Source of the DNA: Butyrivibrio sp. Su6
Lineage (GTDB): Bacteria; Bacillota; Clostridia; Lachnospirales; Lachnospiraceae
Assembly: GCF_900108105.1 (NCBI RefSeq)
Contig: NZ_FNUR01000003.1
Span: forward strand, 248,001-312,000
DNA length: 64,000 nt
Direction of reading: 5' to 3'
Shown one piece after another: positions 16,994 to 24,856 of this stretch (within the stretch, counting starts at the first letter, position 1; each line of letters starts with the position of its first letter). Under the pieces are notes generated by a model. The model did no database searches and was not told the DNA's origin. It saw nothing but the letters and a program-made list of their open reading frames with translations. A program made the translations under genes and the position numbers.

Positions 16994-17776
16994 ATGAGCG
17001 CAGATAAAAAGCCCAGAAAGCACAGGCATAAGAGACATTATACTTTTATGATCATTTCAGGAGATTCTGATGGAAGCACAAAGCGACTCCATCTTAATCA
17101 TTTTAAGACCCAGCTGCTTGCCTACTGTTCTTTTGCAATAGTTCTTGCACTGGTCTGCTACATTATCTACTCGGCAATGACCATAAATACTCTTAGGTCC
17201 ATACAGGCTGAGCAGAAAAAACAGATTGAAGATCTCAAAGTAGAAAACAGTACTTTGGAAGCATCGAATGAGACTCTCGTAACAGAGGAACAACAACTTA
17301 GAGCAGCTCTTAATCTGAGACTGGAAAACGAACAGCAGTCAGCTGAAGAAGCTGAGACTCTGGCTGTCCCAACAGGTTTTCCGCTTACAGCGGGAGCTTC
17401 AGCACCTATTGCAGCAGTTGACGATACGAATTCTACCACTGTTACCAAGCTTACAGATGAGAATAAAGATACTGCTACCGGCAATCCTATTGTTTTATTT
17501 GAAGCTGCAGCCGGCAGCAATGTAATTGCAACAGGTACAGGCACAGTTTTATCAGTAACTACTGATGCCAAATTTGGCAATATGGTCACCATTGACCATG
17601 GCAACGGATATATCACTTTCTATAGAAACGCAGGCGATCCACTTGTTTCTGAAGGCGATGCCATAGACAGAGGTGATATAATCTTTGTGGTAAGCGATAA
17701 TACCACCCTTGGATATCAGATTCAGCAGGATGATAAATTTATCGATCCTGAAGAACTAATAGAGATTAATGGTTAA
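16994..17776 (+). CDS. Membrane-anchored degenerate LytM (M23-like) protein
   Basis: A 260-residue protein. The ATG at 16994 is fixed by GGAGG five bases upstream; earlier in-frame ATGs lack a site. A basic cytoplasmic start is followed by one membrane segment (LLAYCSFAIVLALVCYIIYS, about 37-56), a coiled coil (65-115) and a LytM-type domain (about 170-255). The fold is recognisable (GNMVTIDHGNGYITFYRNAGD), but the zinc ligands are gone: the usual HAH/HLHF positions read TFYRN and GYQIQQ. It is therefore probably non-catalytic, like EnvC- or SpoIIQ-type proteins. The following gene (15 bp away) is a bactofilin, a frequent partner of M23 proteins in cell-shape control. Confidence 0.85.
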   Translation: MSADKKPRKHRHKRHYTFMIISGDSDGSTKRLHLNHFKTQLLAYCSFAIVLALVCYIIYSAMTINTLRSIQAEQKKQIEDLKVENSTLEASNETLVTEEQQLRAALNLRLENEQQSAEEAETLAVPTGFPLTAGASAPIAAVDDTNSTTVTKLTDENKDTATGNPIVLFEAAAGSNVIATGTGTVLSVTTDAKFGNMVTIDHGNGYITFYRNAGDPLVSEGDAIDRGDIIFVVSDNTTLGYQIQQDDKFIDPEELIEING

Positions 17777-17790
17777 ATCGGAGGATAATC

Positions 17791-18252
17791 ATGTTCGGAA
17801 ACAAAAAAGACTCAGCCGAAGACAACGCATTACTGGAACAGGTTGGAACTATCATTGGCCCCGGCGCAGTAATTGAAGGCCCACTGACAACTAAAGATTC
17901 AACCAGAATTGACGGTATCATTAAGGGAAACGTAACCATCTCTGGTGCACTTATCATTGGACAGGATGGCAAGATTACCGGTACTGTATCAGCACTTAAT
18001 GTATATGTTGCCGGTGAGGTTACAGGTAATATCACTGCTCCACAGGGCAAAATAGAAATAAGTGATACCGGAAAAGTTTACGGCGACATTTCCTGCAAAG
18101 GAATCATCATCGATGAAAATGCTGTTTTCCAGGGTAAATGTGAGATGACCGGTCAGGACAAGTCTTCTGCTTCTATAGCAAAAGAAAGAGCAGTTGCTGA
18201 CAAGGAATCAAAAGAAGAAACAGCTGAAGAAAATAAGACAGAAACAAACTGA
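17791..18252 (+). CDS. Bactofilin
   Basis: A 153-residue bactofilin (polymer-forming cytoskeletal family). The core at residues 20-115 is made of short beta-helix rungs (IIGPGAVIEGPLTTKDSTRIDG, KGNVTISGALIIGQDGKITG split over successive turns). The tails are disordered and charged, typical of the family, which assembles into nucleotide-independent filaments under the membrane. It is encoded 15 bp after the degenerate LytM protein, so the two probably act together to place wall remodelling. A bidirectional terminator follows. RBS is GGAGG. Confidence 0.92.
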   Translation: MFGNKKDSAEDNALLEQVGTIIGPGAVIEGPLTTKDSTRIDGIIKGNVTISGALIIGQDGKITGTVSALNVYVAGEVTGNITAPQGKIEISDTGKVYGDISCKGIIIDENAVFQGKCEMTGQDKSSASIAKERAVADKESKEETAEENKTETN

Positions 18253-18271
18253 TAATGAATTAAATAAAAAA

Positions 18272-18312
18272 CGCTTGCCCACGGAAATTATCCAAGGCAA
18301 GCGCATTTTTTT
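18272..18312. terminator. Bidirectional terminator between bactofilin and YerC-type genes
   Basis: CGCTTGCC (18272-18279) pairs with GGCAAGCG (18296-18303), with A residues before and T residues after, so it can serve the convergent genes on both strands. Confidence 0.85.
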
Positions 18313-18315
18313 GTT

Positions 18316-18600
18316 TTATTTCATTCTCTCGAAAACTAACTCGTAACCATCATCACCATAGTTAAGTGAACGGTTAACTCTGCTTATGGTTGCGGTAGAC
18401 GCACCGGTCTTCTCCGCTATCTCCAGATAAGTCTTATGTTCTCTCAACATAGAAGCAACTTCAAATCTCTGTGAAAGAGAAAGAAGCTCGTTAACAGTAC
18501 ACAGATCTTCAAAGAAGCTGTAACACTCCTCTTTATTCTGAAGGCAAAGAATTGCATCAAACAGGTGATCTACTGCATCTGTTCTTATTTTTTTGTTCAT
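18316..18600 (-). CDS. TrpR-like/YerC-YecD family regulator
   Basis: A 94-residue helix-turn-helix protein of the TrpR-like YerC/YecD group. The ATG at 18600 has GGAGG nine bases upstream. The core ELLSLSQRFEVASMLREHKT and the recognition region GASTATISRVNRSLNYG match the family pattern. Target and ligand of this group are poorly known. It is convergent with the bactofilin gene and divergent from the cold shock gene; the 270-bp gap to the latter (18601-18870) holds only promoter sequences. Confidence 0.88.
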   Translation of the reverse strand: MNKKIRTDAVDHLFDAILCLQNKEECYSFFEDLCTVNELLSLSQRFEVASMLREHKTYLEIAEKTGASTATISRVNRSLNYGDDGYELVFERMK

Positions 18601-18777
18601 ATGCCATGTCCTCCAATTCAATATTTTTTCTGTCGCCACAACTTATCAATATTTCGTATAAAACACTTTCGTGCTTAAACATTTTATCACTCTAAATTTG
18701 TAAAGTAAAGAGGTAATTTTAATATCGGAAAAGCACTAAAAATTGTAATGATTATACGCAAAATACAAAATATGCGC

Positions 18778-18806
18778 TTTACTTTTGTTTTTTACTGTGC
18801 TATTGT
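18778..18806 (+). promoter_or_regulatory. Predicted promoter of the cold shock gene
   Basis: -35 TTTACT (18778-18783) and -10 TATTGT (18801-18806), spaced 17 bp. It leaves a 5' leader of nearly 60 nt before the ATG at 18871, in keeping with leader-regulated csp genes. Confidence 0.5.
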
Positions 18807-18870
18807 AAATATGTTGTCATAGACTAGACAACAGAACGAATATTTTTTTATTTTTAGTGGAGGTATTACA

Positions 18871-19071
18871 ATGAACAAAGGTACTGTTAAGTGGTTCAAC
18901 AACCAGAAGGGTTACGGCTTCATCTCAGACGAGGCTGGAAATGATGTATTCGTACATTATTCAGGACTCAACATGGAAGGTTTCAAGTCTCTCGAAGAGG
19001 GCGCTTCTGTAGAGTATGATGTAATCCAGGGCGAAAAGGGACCTCAGGCCGTAAACGTAAACAAGCTTTAA
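18871..19071 (+). CDS. Cold shock protein (CspA family)
   Basis: A 66-residue single-domain CspA/CspB protein that binds single-stranded RNA and DNA and melts RNA structure. RNP1 (KGYGFIS, residues 14-20) and RNP2 (VFVHYS, 26-31) are intact, and the start [14 protein letters not shown] is typical. It is preceded by GGAGG and a predicted promoter, and followed by a hairpin terminator. It is a stand-alone gene. Confidence 0.96.
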   Translation: MNKGTVKWFNNQKGYGFISDEAGNDVFVHYSGLNMEGFKSLEEGASVEYDVIQGEKGPQAVNVNKL

Positions 19072-19165
19072 TTCTGAATTAGAGCAATTAATCAGACTAC
19101 AAAGTGCCTTATTCTAATATATATATATTGAATTTGCAAGATTGTAACAATGATTAATAGAAAAA

Positions 19166-19196
19166 GCCATCTGACATTAGTCAGATGGCCTTTTTT
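19166..19196. terminator. Terminator between csp and hisA
   Basis: GCCATCTGA pairs with TCAGATGGC, with a T run on the plus strand and an A run in front, so it can act for both convergent genes. Confidence 0.85.
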
Positions 19197-19205
19197 AGCC
19201 TTGAA

Positions 19206-20000
19206 TCACTCACATGCTGTGATCACATCTTCCATCTTCAGCTTCCCACCAAATATATCAAGCGCAGATCCAACAGTAACATCTATCTTTTCTTTTCCAA
19301 GCTTTTTCAAAGTTTTAATATCAGATATACTGCCAACACCGCCGGCATATGTGATAGGTCTTTTCCCCCAATCGGCCAGGAGCTTAACCACATTCTTTTC
19401 TATTCCGTTTTGCTTGCCCTCAACATCTGCTGCATGAACCAGAAACTCATCGCAATACTCTGAAAGTTCATCCAAAGTTTCGCTGCAAAGTTTCACATCG
19501 GTCATCTTCTGCCATCTATCAGTGACAATATAGTAAGCTGCAGGCTCATCCTTGCTTTCATCTTCTCCTGCTTTACAGGAAAGATCAAGAACTATCCTTT
19601 CTTTACCAACAGCCTTAACGAGCTTTTTCAGGTTCGTATAGCTGACCTTGCCATTTTTGAACACATATGAAGTGACTATAACATGAGAAGCACCTGCATC
19701 AATGAATTCCTGCGCATTGTCAGCAGTTATCCCGCCGCCAACCTGCAAAAGACCAGGATTAGCTAAAAGAGCTCCAAAAGCCTGTTTTTTTGTCATTTCA
19801 TAATAAGGACTGTCCACAGAATTAAGAAGAATCACATGACCGCCTGAAAGCCCCAGTTCTCTATACATATTGGAATAAAATGCCGCTTCCCTTGTAGACA
19901 CATAGTTCTCACTGGCCACATCTCCGGCATCTCTAAGACTGCTACCCACAATCTGTTTAACTTTTCCGTTATGAATATCAATACATGGTCTAAGCTTCAT
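19206..20000 (-). CDS. hisA: Phosphoribosylformimino-AICAR-phosphate isomerase, eukaryotic-type HisA
   Basis: A 264-residue (beta/alpha)8-barrel of histidine synthesis, converting ProFAR to PRFAR. The ATG at 20000 follows GAGAGG; longer readings run back toward dapB without a site. The start KLRPCIDIHNGKVKQIVGSS and the 264-residue length resemble fungal/plant-type HisA rather than the usual 240-residue bacterial form. The usual catalytic Asp pair seems to be present (CID near residue 8; VLDLS near 129). No other his gene is nearby; instead it follows dapB, so it may be co-transcribed with lysine genes. Confidence 0.85.
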   Translation of the reverse strand: MKLRPCIDIHNGKVKQIVGSSLRDAGDVASENYVSTREAAFYSNMYRELGLSGGHVILLNSVDSPYYEMTKKQAFGALLANPGLLQVGGGITADNAQEFIDAGASHVIVTSYVFKNGKVSYTNLKKLVKAVGKERIVLDLSCKAGEDESKDEPAAYYIVTDRWQKMTDVKLCSETLDELSEYCDEFLVHAADVEGKQNGIEKNVVKLLADWGKRPITYAGGVGSISDIKTLKKLGKEKIDVTVGSALDIFGGKLKMEDVITACE

Positions 20001-20020
20001 GATCATTCCTCTCATAAATA

Positions 20021-20079
20021 ATGGCTGAAGTCCTGCTGCACATACATCCCAAAAGAGTGTGTAGTATAACTTCAGCCAT
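20021..20079 (-). other. Intercistronic inverted repeat between dapB and hisA
   Basis: An 11-bp perfect stem, ATGGCTGAAGT (20021-20031) and ACTTCAGCCAT (20069-20079), just after the dapB stop. No T run follows on the minus strand, so processing or pausing is more likely than termination. Confidence 0.55.
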
Positions 20080-20083
20080 ATCA

Positions 20084-20839
20084 TCAGGCAAGTACGTCAC
20101 TCATGTCATACATTCCGGCAGGCTTTCCAGCAAGGTACTTGGCTGCCTCTATAGCTCCTTTTCCAAAAATAGCTCTGGAATAAGCCCTGTGAGAAAGAGT
20201 TACAACTTCGTCGTGTCCCGCAAAGATAACATCGTGATCCCCAACGATCGTACCGCCACGTACCGCTGAAATTCCTATCTCTTTTTCAGGTCTCTTTTCT
20301 CTTCTTGTGCTTCTGTCATATACATACTCGTATTCATTGCCAAGAGAATCGTTGATGCTGTCAGCAAGGGCTATTGCTGTTCCACTAGGTGCATCAAGTT
20401 TCTGATTGTGGTGCTTTTCTACTATCTCAATGTCAAATCCTGCTGCCGCAAAAAGTGGAGAAACCTCTTTTAAAACCTTCATAAGAGCATTAACACCAAC
20501 AGACATATTGGCAGACTTTAAAACTGCAACTTTCTTAGATGTCTCTTTTACCTTAAGAAGCTGCTCCTCAGAAAGGCCTGTGGAACACAAAACAACAGGT
20601 GTTGATGTCTTTTCACAATAAGCCAGAAGGCCTTCTGCCGCAGAAGCATTTGAAAAATCAACAATGACATCTGCTGCCACATTGCACTCCTCAAGGCTTT
20701 TAAAAACAGGAAAATCGTAGGAGCTCTCTCCATATGCATCTACTCCTGCAACAACTTCTATATCCTTATCTTCCTTAACAAGGTCGATAATTACATGTCC
20801 CATGCGGCCATTACAGCCGTGCATTATCATTTTTGTCAT
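20084..20839 (-). CDS. dapB: 4-hydroxy-tetrahydrodipicolinate reductase
   Basis: A 251-residue enzyme of the lysine/diaminopimelate route. The N terminus has the nucleotide-binding GCNGRMGHV loop. The substrate-binding and catalytic segment EKHHNQKLDAPSGTA (about 150-164) is intact, as is the C-terminal AVRGGTIVGDH. It follows dapA with a gap of about 95 bp and shares its lysine riboswitch. DAP supply also feeds peptidoglycan synthesis. Confidence 0.96.
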   Translation of the reverse strand: MTKMIMHGCNGRMGHVIIDLVKEDKDIEVVAGVDAYGESSYDFPVFKSLEECNVAADVIVDFSNASAAEGLLAYCEKTSTPVVLCSTGLSEEQLLKVKETSKKVAVLKSANMSVGVNALMKVLKEVSPLFAAAGFDIEIVEKHHNQKLDAPSGTAIALADSINDSLGNEYEYVYDRSTRREKRPEKEIGISAVRGGTIVGDHDVIFAGHDEVVTLSHRAYSRAIFGKGAIEAAKYLAGKPAGMYDMSDVLA

Positions 20840-20935
20840 ATTTACTCCTCTGAAATCGTATGTTTAAACTGAGTTATACACAGATCAATTGTGGATATCT
20901 TACTTTTTTGAGCACGTTCCTGGTGATAAACGCGA

Positions 20936-21820
20936 TCAGATAAGTCCAAACTTCTTCATCTCTGCGCGAAGCTTCTCCTGATTCTCAGGTTCCATCTCTG
21001 TAAGAGGAAGGCGAAGAGGGCCTGCCGCAAAGCCTACCATTTTAAGGGCACTCTTAACAGGGATAGGATTAACCTCAGAGAAAAGAGCTTTCACGAGAGG
21101 AAAAGCTTTGAACTGAAGCTCTCTTGCAGCTGCATAATCCCCCTCAAGACACTTCTGGCAAATCTCATGTGTCTGTCGTGGAGCGATATTTGAAAGAACT
21201 GAGATGACACCAAGACCACCAATTGACATGATAGGTACAATCTGATCATCATCACCTGAGTAAAGATCGATGCATCCTTCTGCAAGCTGCATCATCTTGG
21301 TTGTCTGTGAAATATTGCCTGTAGCATCCTTGATACCAACAATATTTTTGTATTCACGCGCAAGCTTAACAGCTGTCTCGGGAAGGATATTGCAGCCTGT
21401 TCTGCTTGGTACATTGTAGAGAATGATCGGTATATTTACCTCTTTTGCTACTGCTGAGAAATGTGCGATGAGACCGCCCTGTGTAGCTTTGTTGTAATAA
21501 GGAGTAACAAGCAGTAATCCGTCAGCACCATACTCCTCGGCAAGCTTTGAAAGCTTAACAGCTGTCTCTGTGCAATTAGAACCTGTTCCTGCGATAACAG
21601 GAATTCTTTTTGCTACCTTGTCTATACAAAACTTTACAACATCCATGTGCTCTTCCTCGCTCATGGTCGCTGCCTCTCCGGTGGTTCCGCATACGATTAT
21701 GGCATCTGTTCCGTTCTCGATCTGGAACTCGATAAGACGCTCGAATTCTTCGTAATTAACCTCTCCGTTTTCCTTAAATGGTGTTGCGATTGCAACTCCT
21801 GCTCCCTTAAAAATAGCCAT
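20936..21820 (-). CDS. dapA: 4-hydroxy-tetrahydrodipicolinate synthase
   Basis: A 294-residue TIM-barrel aldolase condensing pyruvate with aspartate-semialdehyde. It has GTTGEAATMSEEEH (46-59), the tyrosine motif YYNKATQGG (about 133), the Schiff-base lysine in GIKDATGNI (about 162) and GDDDQIVP. The first gene of dapA-dapB-(hisA), it lies directly behind a lysine riboswitch, so transcription should fall when lysine is plentiful. RBS is AGGAGG. Confidence 0.97.
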   Translation of the reverse strand: MAIFKGAGVAIATPFKENGEVNYEEFERLIEFQIENGTDAIIVCGTTGEAATMSEEEHMDVVKFCIDKVAKRIPVIAGTGSNCTETAVKLSKLAEEYGADGLLLVTPYYNKATQGGLIAHFSAVAKEVNIPIILYNVPSRTGCNILPETAVKLAREYKNIVGIKDATGNISQTTKMMQLAEGCIDLYSGDDDQIVPIMSIGGLGVISVLSNIAPRQTHEICQKCLEGDYAAARELQFKAFPLVKALFSEVNPIPVKSALKMVGFAAGPLRLPLTEMEPENQEKLRAEMKKFGLI

Positions 21821-21871
21821 TTTGCCCTCCTTTTGGCTTTTGGTGCGCTAATACTGTTTTTTCAAAGAAAA

Positions 21872-21898
21872 AGGCTCAACAGAAAATCTGATGAGCCT
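21872..21898 (-). terminator. Riboswitch-controlled terminator before dapA
   Basis: On the minus strand AGGCTCATCAG pairs with CTGTTGAGCCT (one mismatch), followed by TTTTTC. It lies between the lysine aptamer and the dapA start and is the expected expression platform for attenuation. Confidence 0.85.
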
Positions 21899-21930
21899 AT
21901 AACAATCCTGGTTAAAGCATTTGTATTGTT

Positions 21931-22091
21931 GATAGCGCCCCATCTTTCGATGACAGTCATACAGCTGTTTACTGCATGCCCAAGTATCCAATCCTCAGGT
22001 AATTGAACCTTTCGGCGTATTTACCTTTTTTCCTGATTCATCTGTGCCTGACACATCCACAGAAATACTCATTAAATACGCAACCTCTATC
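21931..22091 (-). promoter_or_regulatory. Lysine riboswitch (L box)
   Basis: The minus strand from 22091 carries the L-box hallmarks in order: GATAGAGGTTGCG at the 5' end, GAGTAT, GGAAAAAAGG, ACGCCGAAAGG, TTGGGC, CTGTATGACTGTCA, and the closing GGGGCGCTATC, which pairs back with the 5' GATAG. It sits upstream of a terminator hairpin and dapA. Binding of lysine should favour the terminator. Confidence 0.93.
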
Positions 22092-22219
22092 TAAACCGTC
22101 TTTAGTTGTTTTAAATACTACAACACGAAGAAAAGCGTGTCAAGAGCGCCGCACGTTTTCCAATAAAGTAGCCACTATAAACATTTTATTATTACTTTCT
22201 TAAGGAAATGAAAATGGGG

Positions 22220-22248
22220 TTGAACTAGAAAAAAACGCGTGCTATACT
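22220..22248 (+). promoter_or_regulatory. Predicted promoter of typA
   Basis: -35 TTGAAC (22220-22225) and -10 TATACT (22243-22248) with a 17-bp spacer, about 55 bp before the start codon. Confidence 0.65.
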
Positions 22249-22303
22249 ACTAAAGTTTTGAGAAATAATTGTTAATTGTATTAATTATAAGAAAGGTTTA
22301 TTT

Positions 22304-24133
22304 ATGAAGCAGACTAGAAATGATGTAAGAAACGTTGCTATTATCGCTCACGTTGACCATGGTAAAACAACTCTGGTTGACGGACTTTTAAGACAGAGTG
22401 GTGTATTCCGTGCCGGTCAGGAAGTTGTAGAACGTGTTATGGACTCCGGGGATATCGAAAAAGAGCGTGGTATTACCATCATGTCTAAAAACACAGCTAT
22501 CACATATAAAGATATCAAGATCAACATCATTGATACTCCAGGTCACGCAGACTTTGGTGGTGAGGTTGAGCGAGTTCTTAAGATGGTTAACGGCGTAATC
22601 CTTGTCGTTGACGCTTTCGAAGGTCCTATGCCACAGACCAAGTTCGTTCTTGGTAAGGCAATGGATCTTGGTCTTCCTGTTATTGTATGTATCAACAAGA
22701 TTGACCGTCCTGAAGCAAGACCAAACGATGTTATCGATGAAGTACTTGAGCTCCTTATGGATCTTGGTGCCGATGATAACCAGCTTGACTGCCCATTCGT
22801 ATTTGCATCAGCCAAGGCTGGAACATCATCACTTTCACTTGATGAACCCGGCACAGATATGAAGCCACTTCTTGATACAATCGTTAATTATATTCCAGCT
22901 CCTGTTGGTGATCCTGATGCGAGCACACAGGTACTTATCAGCACAATCGATTACAACGAGTACGTTGGACGTATCGGTGTAGGTAAGGTTGATAACGGTG
23001 TCGTTAAGGTTAACCAGGAAGTTGTTGTTGTTAACCACCACGAGCCAGCCAGACGTATCAAGACCAAGATCAGCAAGCTCTATGAGTACGATGGCCTTGG
23101 AAGAGTTGAAGTTCAGGAAGCAAAGATTGGTTCAATCGTTGCTATTTCAGGTATCGAAGATCTGAAGATCGGTGATACACTTTGCTCAGTTGATAATCAG
23201 GTTGCTATTCCATTCCAGAAGATTTCAGAGCCTACTATTTCAATGAACTTCATTGTAAATGACTCTCCACTTGCTGGTCAGGAAGGTAAATATGTAACCA
23301 GCCGTCACCTTCGTGACAGACTTTATAAGGAACTTAACACTGACGTTTCTCTTCGTGTAGAAGATACAGATACAACAGAGACATTCAAAGTTTCAGGACG
23401 TGGTGAGCTTCACCTTTCAGTTCTTATTGAGACAATGCGTCGTGAAGGCTTTGAGTTCGCTGTAAGTAAGGCAGAGGTTATCTACCACACAGATGAACAG
23501 GGTCACAAACTTGAGCCTATGGAAAAATGCTACATTGATGTTCCTGATGAATTCTCAGGAAGCGTTATCCAGAAGCTCGGTGAGAGAAAAGGTGAGCTTG
23601 TAAACATGGGTGCCGGAAACGGTGGATACACTCGTCTTGAGTTCAACATTCCTTCACGTGGACTTATCGGATACAGAGGTGAGTTCATGACTGATACAAA
23701 GGGTAATGGTATCATCAACACAATCTTCGACGGATATGCTCCTTATAAGGGAGATATGAATTACCGTAAGACAGGTTCAGTCATCGCTTTCGAGACAGGT
23801 GAAGCTACAGCATACGGTCTTTTCAATGCTCAGGATCGTGGACAGCTCTTCATCAAGACAGGTGATAAGGTTTACTCAGGAATGGTTATCGGAACAAGTG
23901 GTAAGTCTGAGGACGTTGAGGTTAATGTCTGCAAGACAAAGCACCTTACAAATACAAGAACATCATCTTCTGATGAAGCTCTTCGTCTTGTTCCACCTAG
24001 GATCATGTCCCTTGAGCAGTGCATCGAATTCATCGATAACGATGAGCTTTTGGAGGTAACACCTACAAGCCTTCGTATCAGAAAGAGAATCCTTGATCCT
24101 ACTCTTCGTAAAAGAGCTGGCTTCAAGAAATAA
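22304..24133 (+). CDS. typA: Ribosome-binding GTPase TypA/BipA
   Basis: A 609-residue translational GTPase that binds the 70S ribosome and helps 50S assembly and growth under stress. The G domain is complete: G1 AHVDHGKTT (15-23), G2 EKERGITI (51-58), G3 DTPGHADFGGE (76-86), G4 NKID (near 130), G5 SAKAG. The domain order with EF-G-like domains and the BipA-specific C-terminal domain is full length. It has its own promoter and the RBS AAAGG. Its terminator is a hairpin that also forms the outermost part of the repeat element that follows. Confidence 0.97.
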   Translation: MKQTRNDVRNVAIIAHVDHGKTTLVDGLLRQSGVFRAGQEVVERVMDSGDIEKERGITIMSKNTAITYKDIKINIIDTPGHADFGGEVERVLKMVNGVILVVDAFEGPMPQTKFVLGKAMDLGLPVIVCINKIDRPEARPNDVIDEVLELLMDLGADDNQLDCPFVFASAKAGTSSLSLDEPGTDMKPLLDTIVNYIPAPVGDPDASTQVLISTIDYNEYVGRIGVGKVDNGVVKVNQEVVVVNHHEPARRIKTKISKLYEYDGLGRVEVQEAKIGSIVAISGIEDLKIGDTLCSVDNQVAIPFQKISEPTISMNFIVNDSPLAGQEGKYVTSRHLRDRLYKELNTDVSLRVEDTDTTETFKVSGRGELHLSVLIETMRREGFEFAVSKAEVIYHTDEQGHKLEPMEKCYIDVPDEFSGSVIQKLGERKGELVNMGAGNGGYTRLEFNIPSRGLIGYRGEFMTDTKGNGIINTIFDGYAPYKGDMNYRKTGSVIAFETGEATAYGLFNAQDRGQLFIKTGDKVYSGMVIGTSGKSEDVEVNVCKTKHLTNTRTSSSDEALRLVPPRIMSLEQCIEFIDNDELLEVTPTSLRIRKRILDPTLRKRAGFKK

Positions 24134-24186
24134 TTCTTTTTTGCAAGCAGGACACAGTAAACTGTCAAAATATACATTGTAAATTA

Positions 24187-24239
24187 GGGAGAGTGTTCTG
24201 ATGGATGCAATTAGCATACATCAGAGTACTCTCTTTTTG
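24187..24239 (+). terminator. Terminator of typA, inverted twin of the hairpin at 25802-25849
   Basis: Long stem: GAGTGTTCTGATG...CATCAGAGTACTC around ATGCAATTAGCAT, followed by TCTTTTT. An inverted, similar hairpin lies beyond the other end of element A. The similarity continues for about 25 bp inward (TGTATATGCGTAAGT). Confidence 0.8.
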
Positions 24240-24290
24240 TATATGCGTAAGTATTGCTTTGAATAACTTTTAAGAAATAGGTAGGTAATC

Positions 24291-24540
24291 GGCTACGTAC
24301 GCCACCATTGACTGAACCTGAGGAAAACGCCTTGGTCTGCAAGCCGACGGTGATGATGATGGGAACAGTAAAATTTCACGCACCGTCGGAACCAGCATTG
24401 TAGCGTTTTCCTCAGAACCCGTCAATGGCAAGCACCTTCGGTGTGGCTGGTTTTTATGCCTCAGGATCCAATTCCGAGAACAGTAGGGATGGCTACTTTC
24501 AAGAGCGTGTAGGGCTATATTTTCATTTTACTGTGAGAAT
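24291..24540 (+). repeat. Element A left terminal inverted repeat
   Basis: Inverted copy of 25498-25748, about 250 bp, clearly alignable with few gaps. It folds on itself: CCATTGAC (from 24305) with GTCAATGG, GAGGAAAACGC (24320-24330) with GCGTTTTCCTC (24403-24413), and CCGACGGTG (24344-24352) with CACCGTCGG (24381-24389), plus a small CACC-TTC-GGTG hairpin further in. Confidence 0.85.
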
Positions 24541-24571
24541 TTATTATGATACGCCTTGCGATTACAGAATC

Positions 24572-24832
24572 CATGGCCTAATCAGCAGATTTCAAATGTC
24601 TAGGTCATGTTTTTTGTCATGATACGCCCTGCTATTACAGAATTCATGACCTAATCAACGGATTTCATAAGTCTAGGTCATGTTTTTTGTCATGGAATCG
24701 CTCTGCCATTACAGAATCCATGACCTAATCAACGGATTTCATAAGTCTAGGTCATGTTTTTTGTCATGGAATCGCTCTGCTATTGCAGAATCCATGACCT
24801 AATCAGTGGATTTCATAAGTCTAGGTCATGTT
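24572..24832 (+). repeat. Element A module I: four tandem ~74-bp hairpin units
   Basis: Units start at 24572, 24645, 24719 and 24793 (periods 73, 74, 74). Each has the stem ATGACCTA...TAGGTCAT; the first three stems are followed by GTTTTTT, so they look like intrinsic terminators on the plus strand. The linker GTCATG...CATGAC can pair instead, which gives mutually exclusive folds. Confidence 0.85.
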
Positions 24833-24856
24833 TAGATAGCTCGTCCACCCGGCTTT

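Noticed and set aside
24572-24832. CRISPR-like array (regular ~74-bp spacing)
   Set aside because: The whole unit is conserved, including the part that would be the spacer, and no cas gene is present. These are tandem repeats, not repeat-spacer units.
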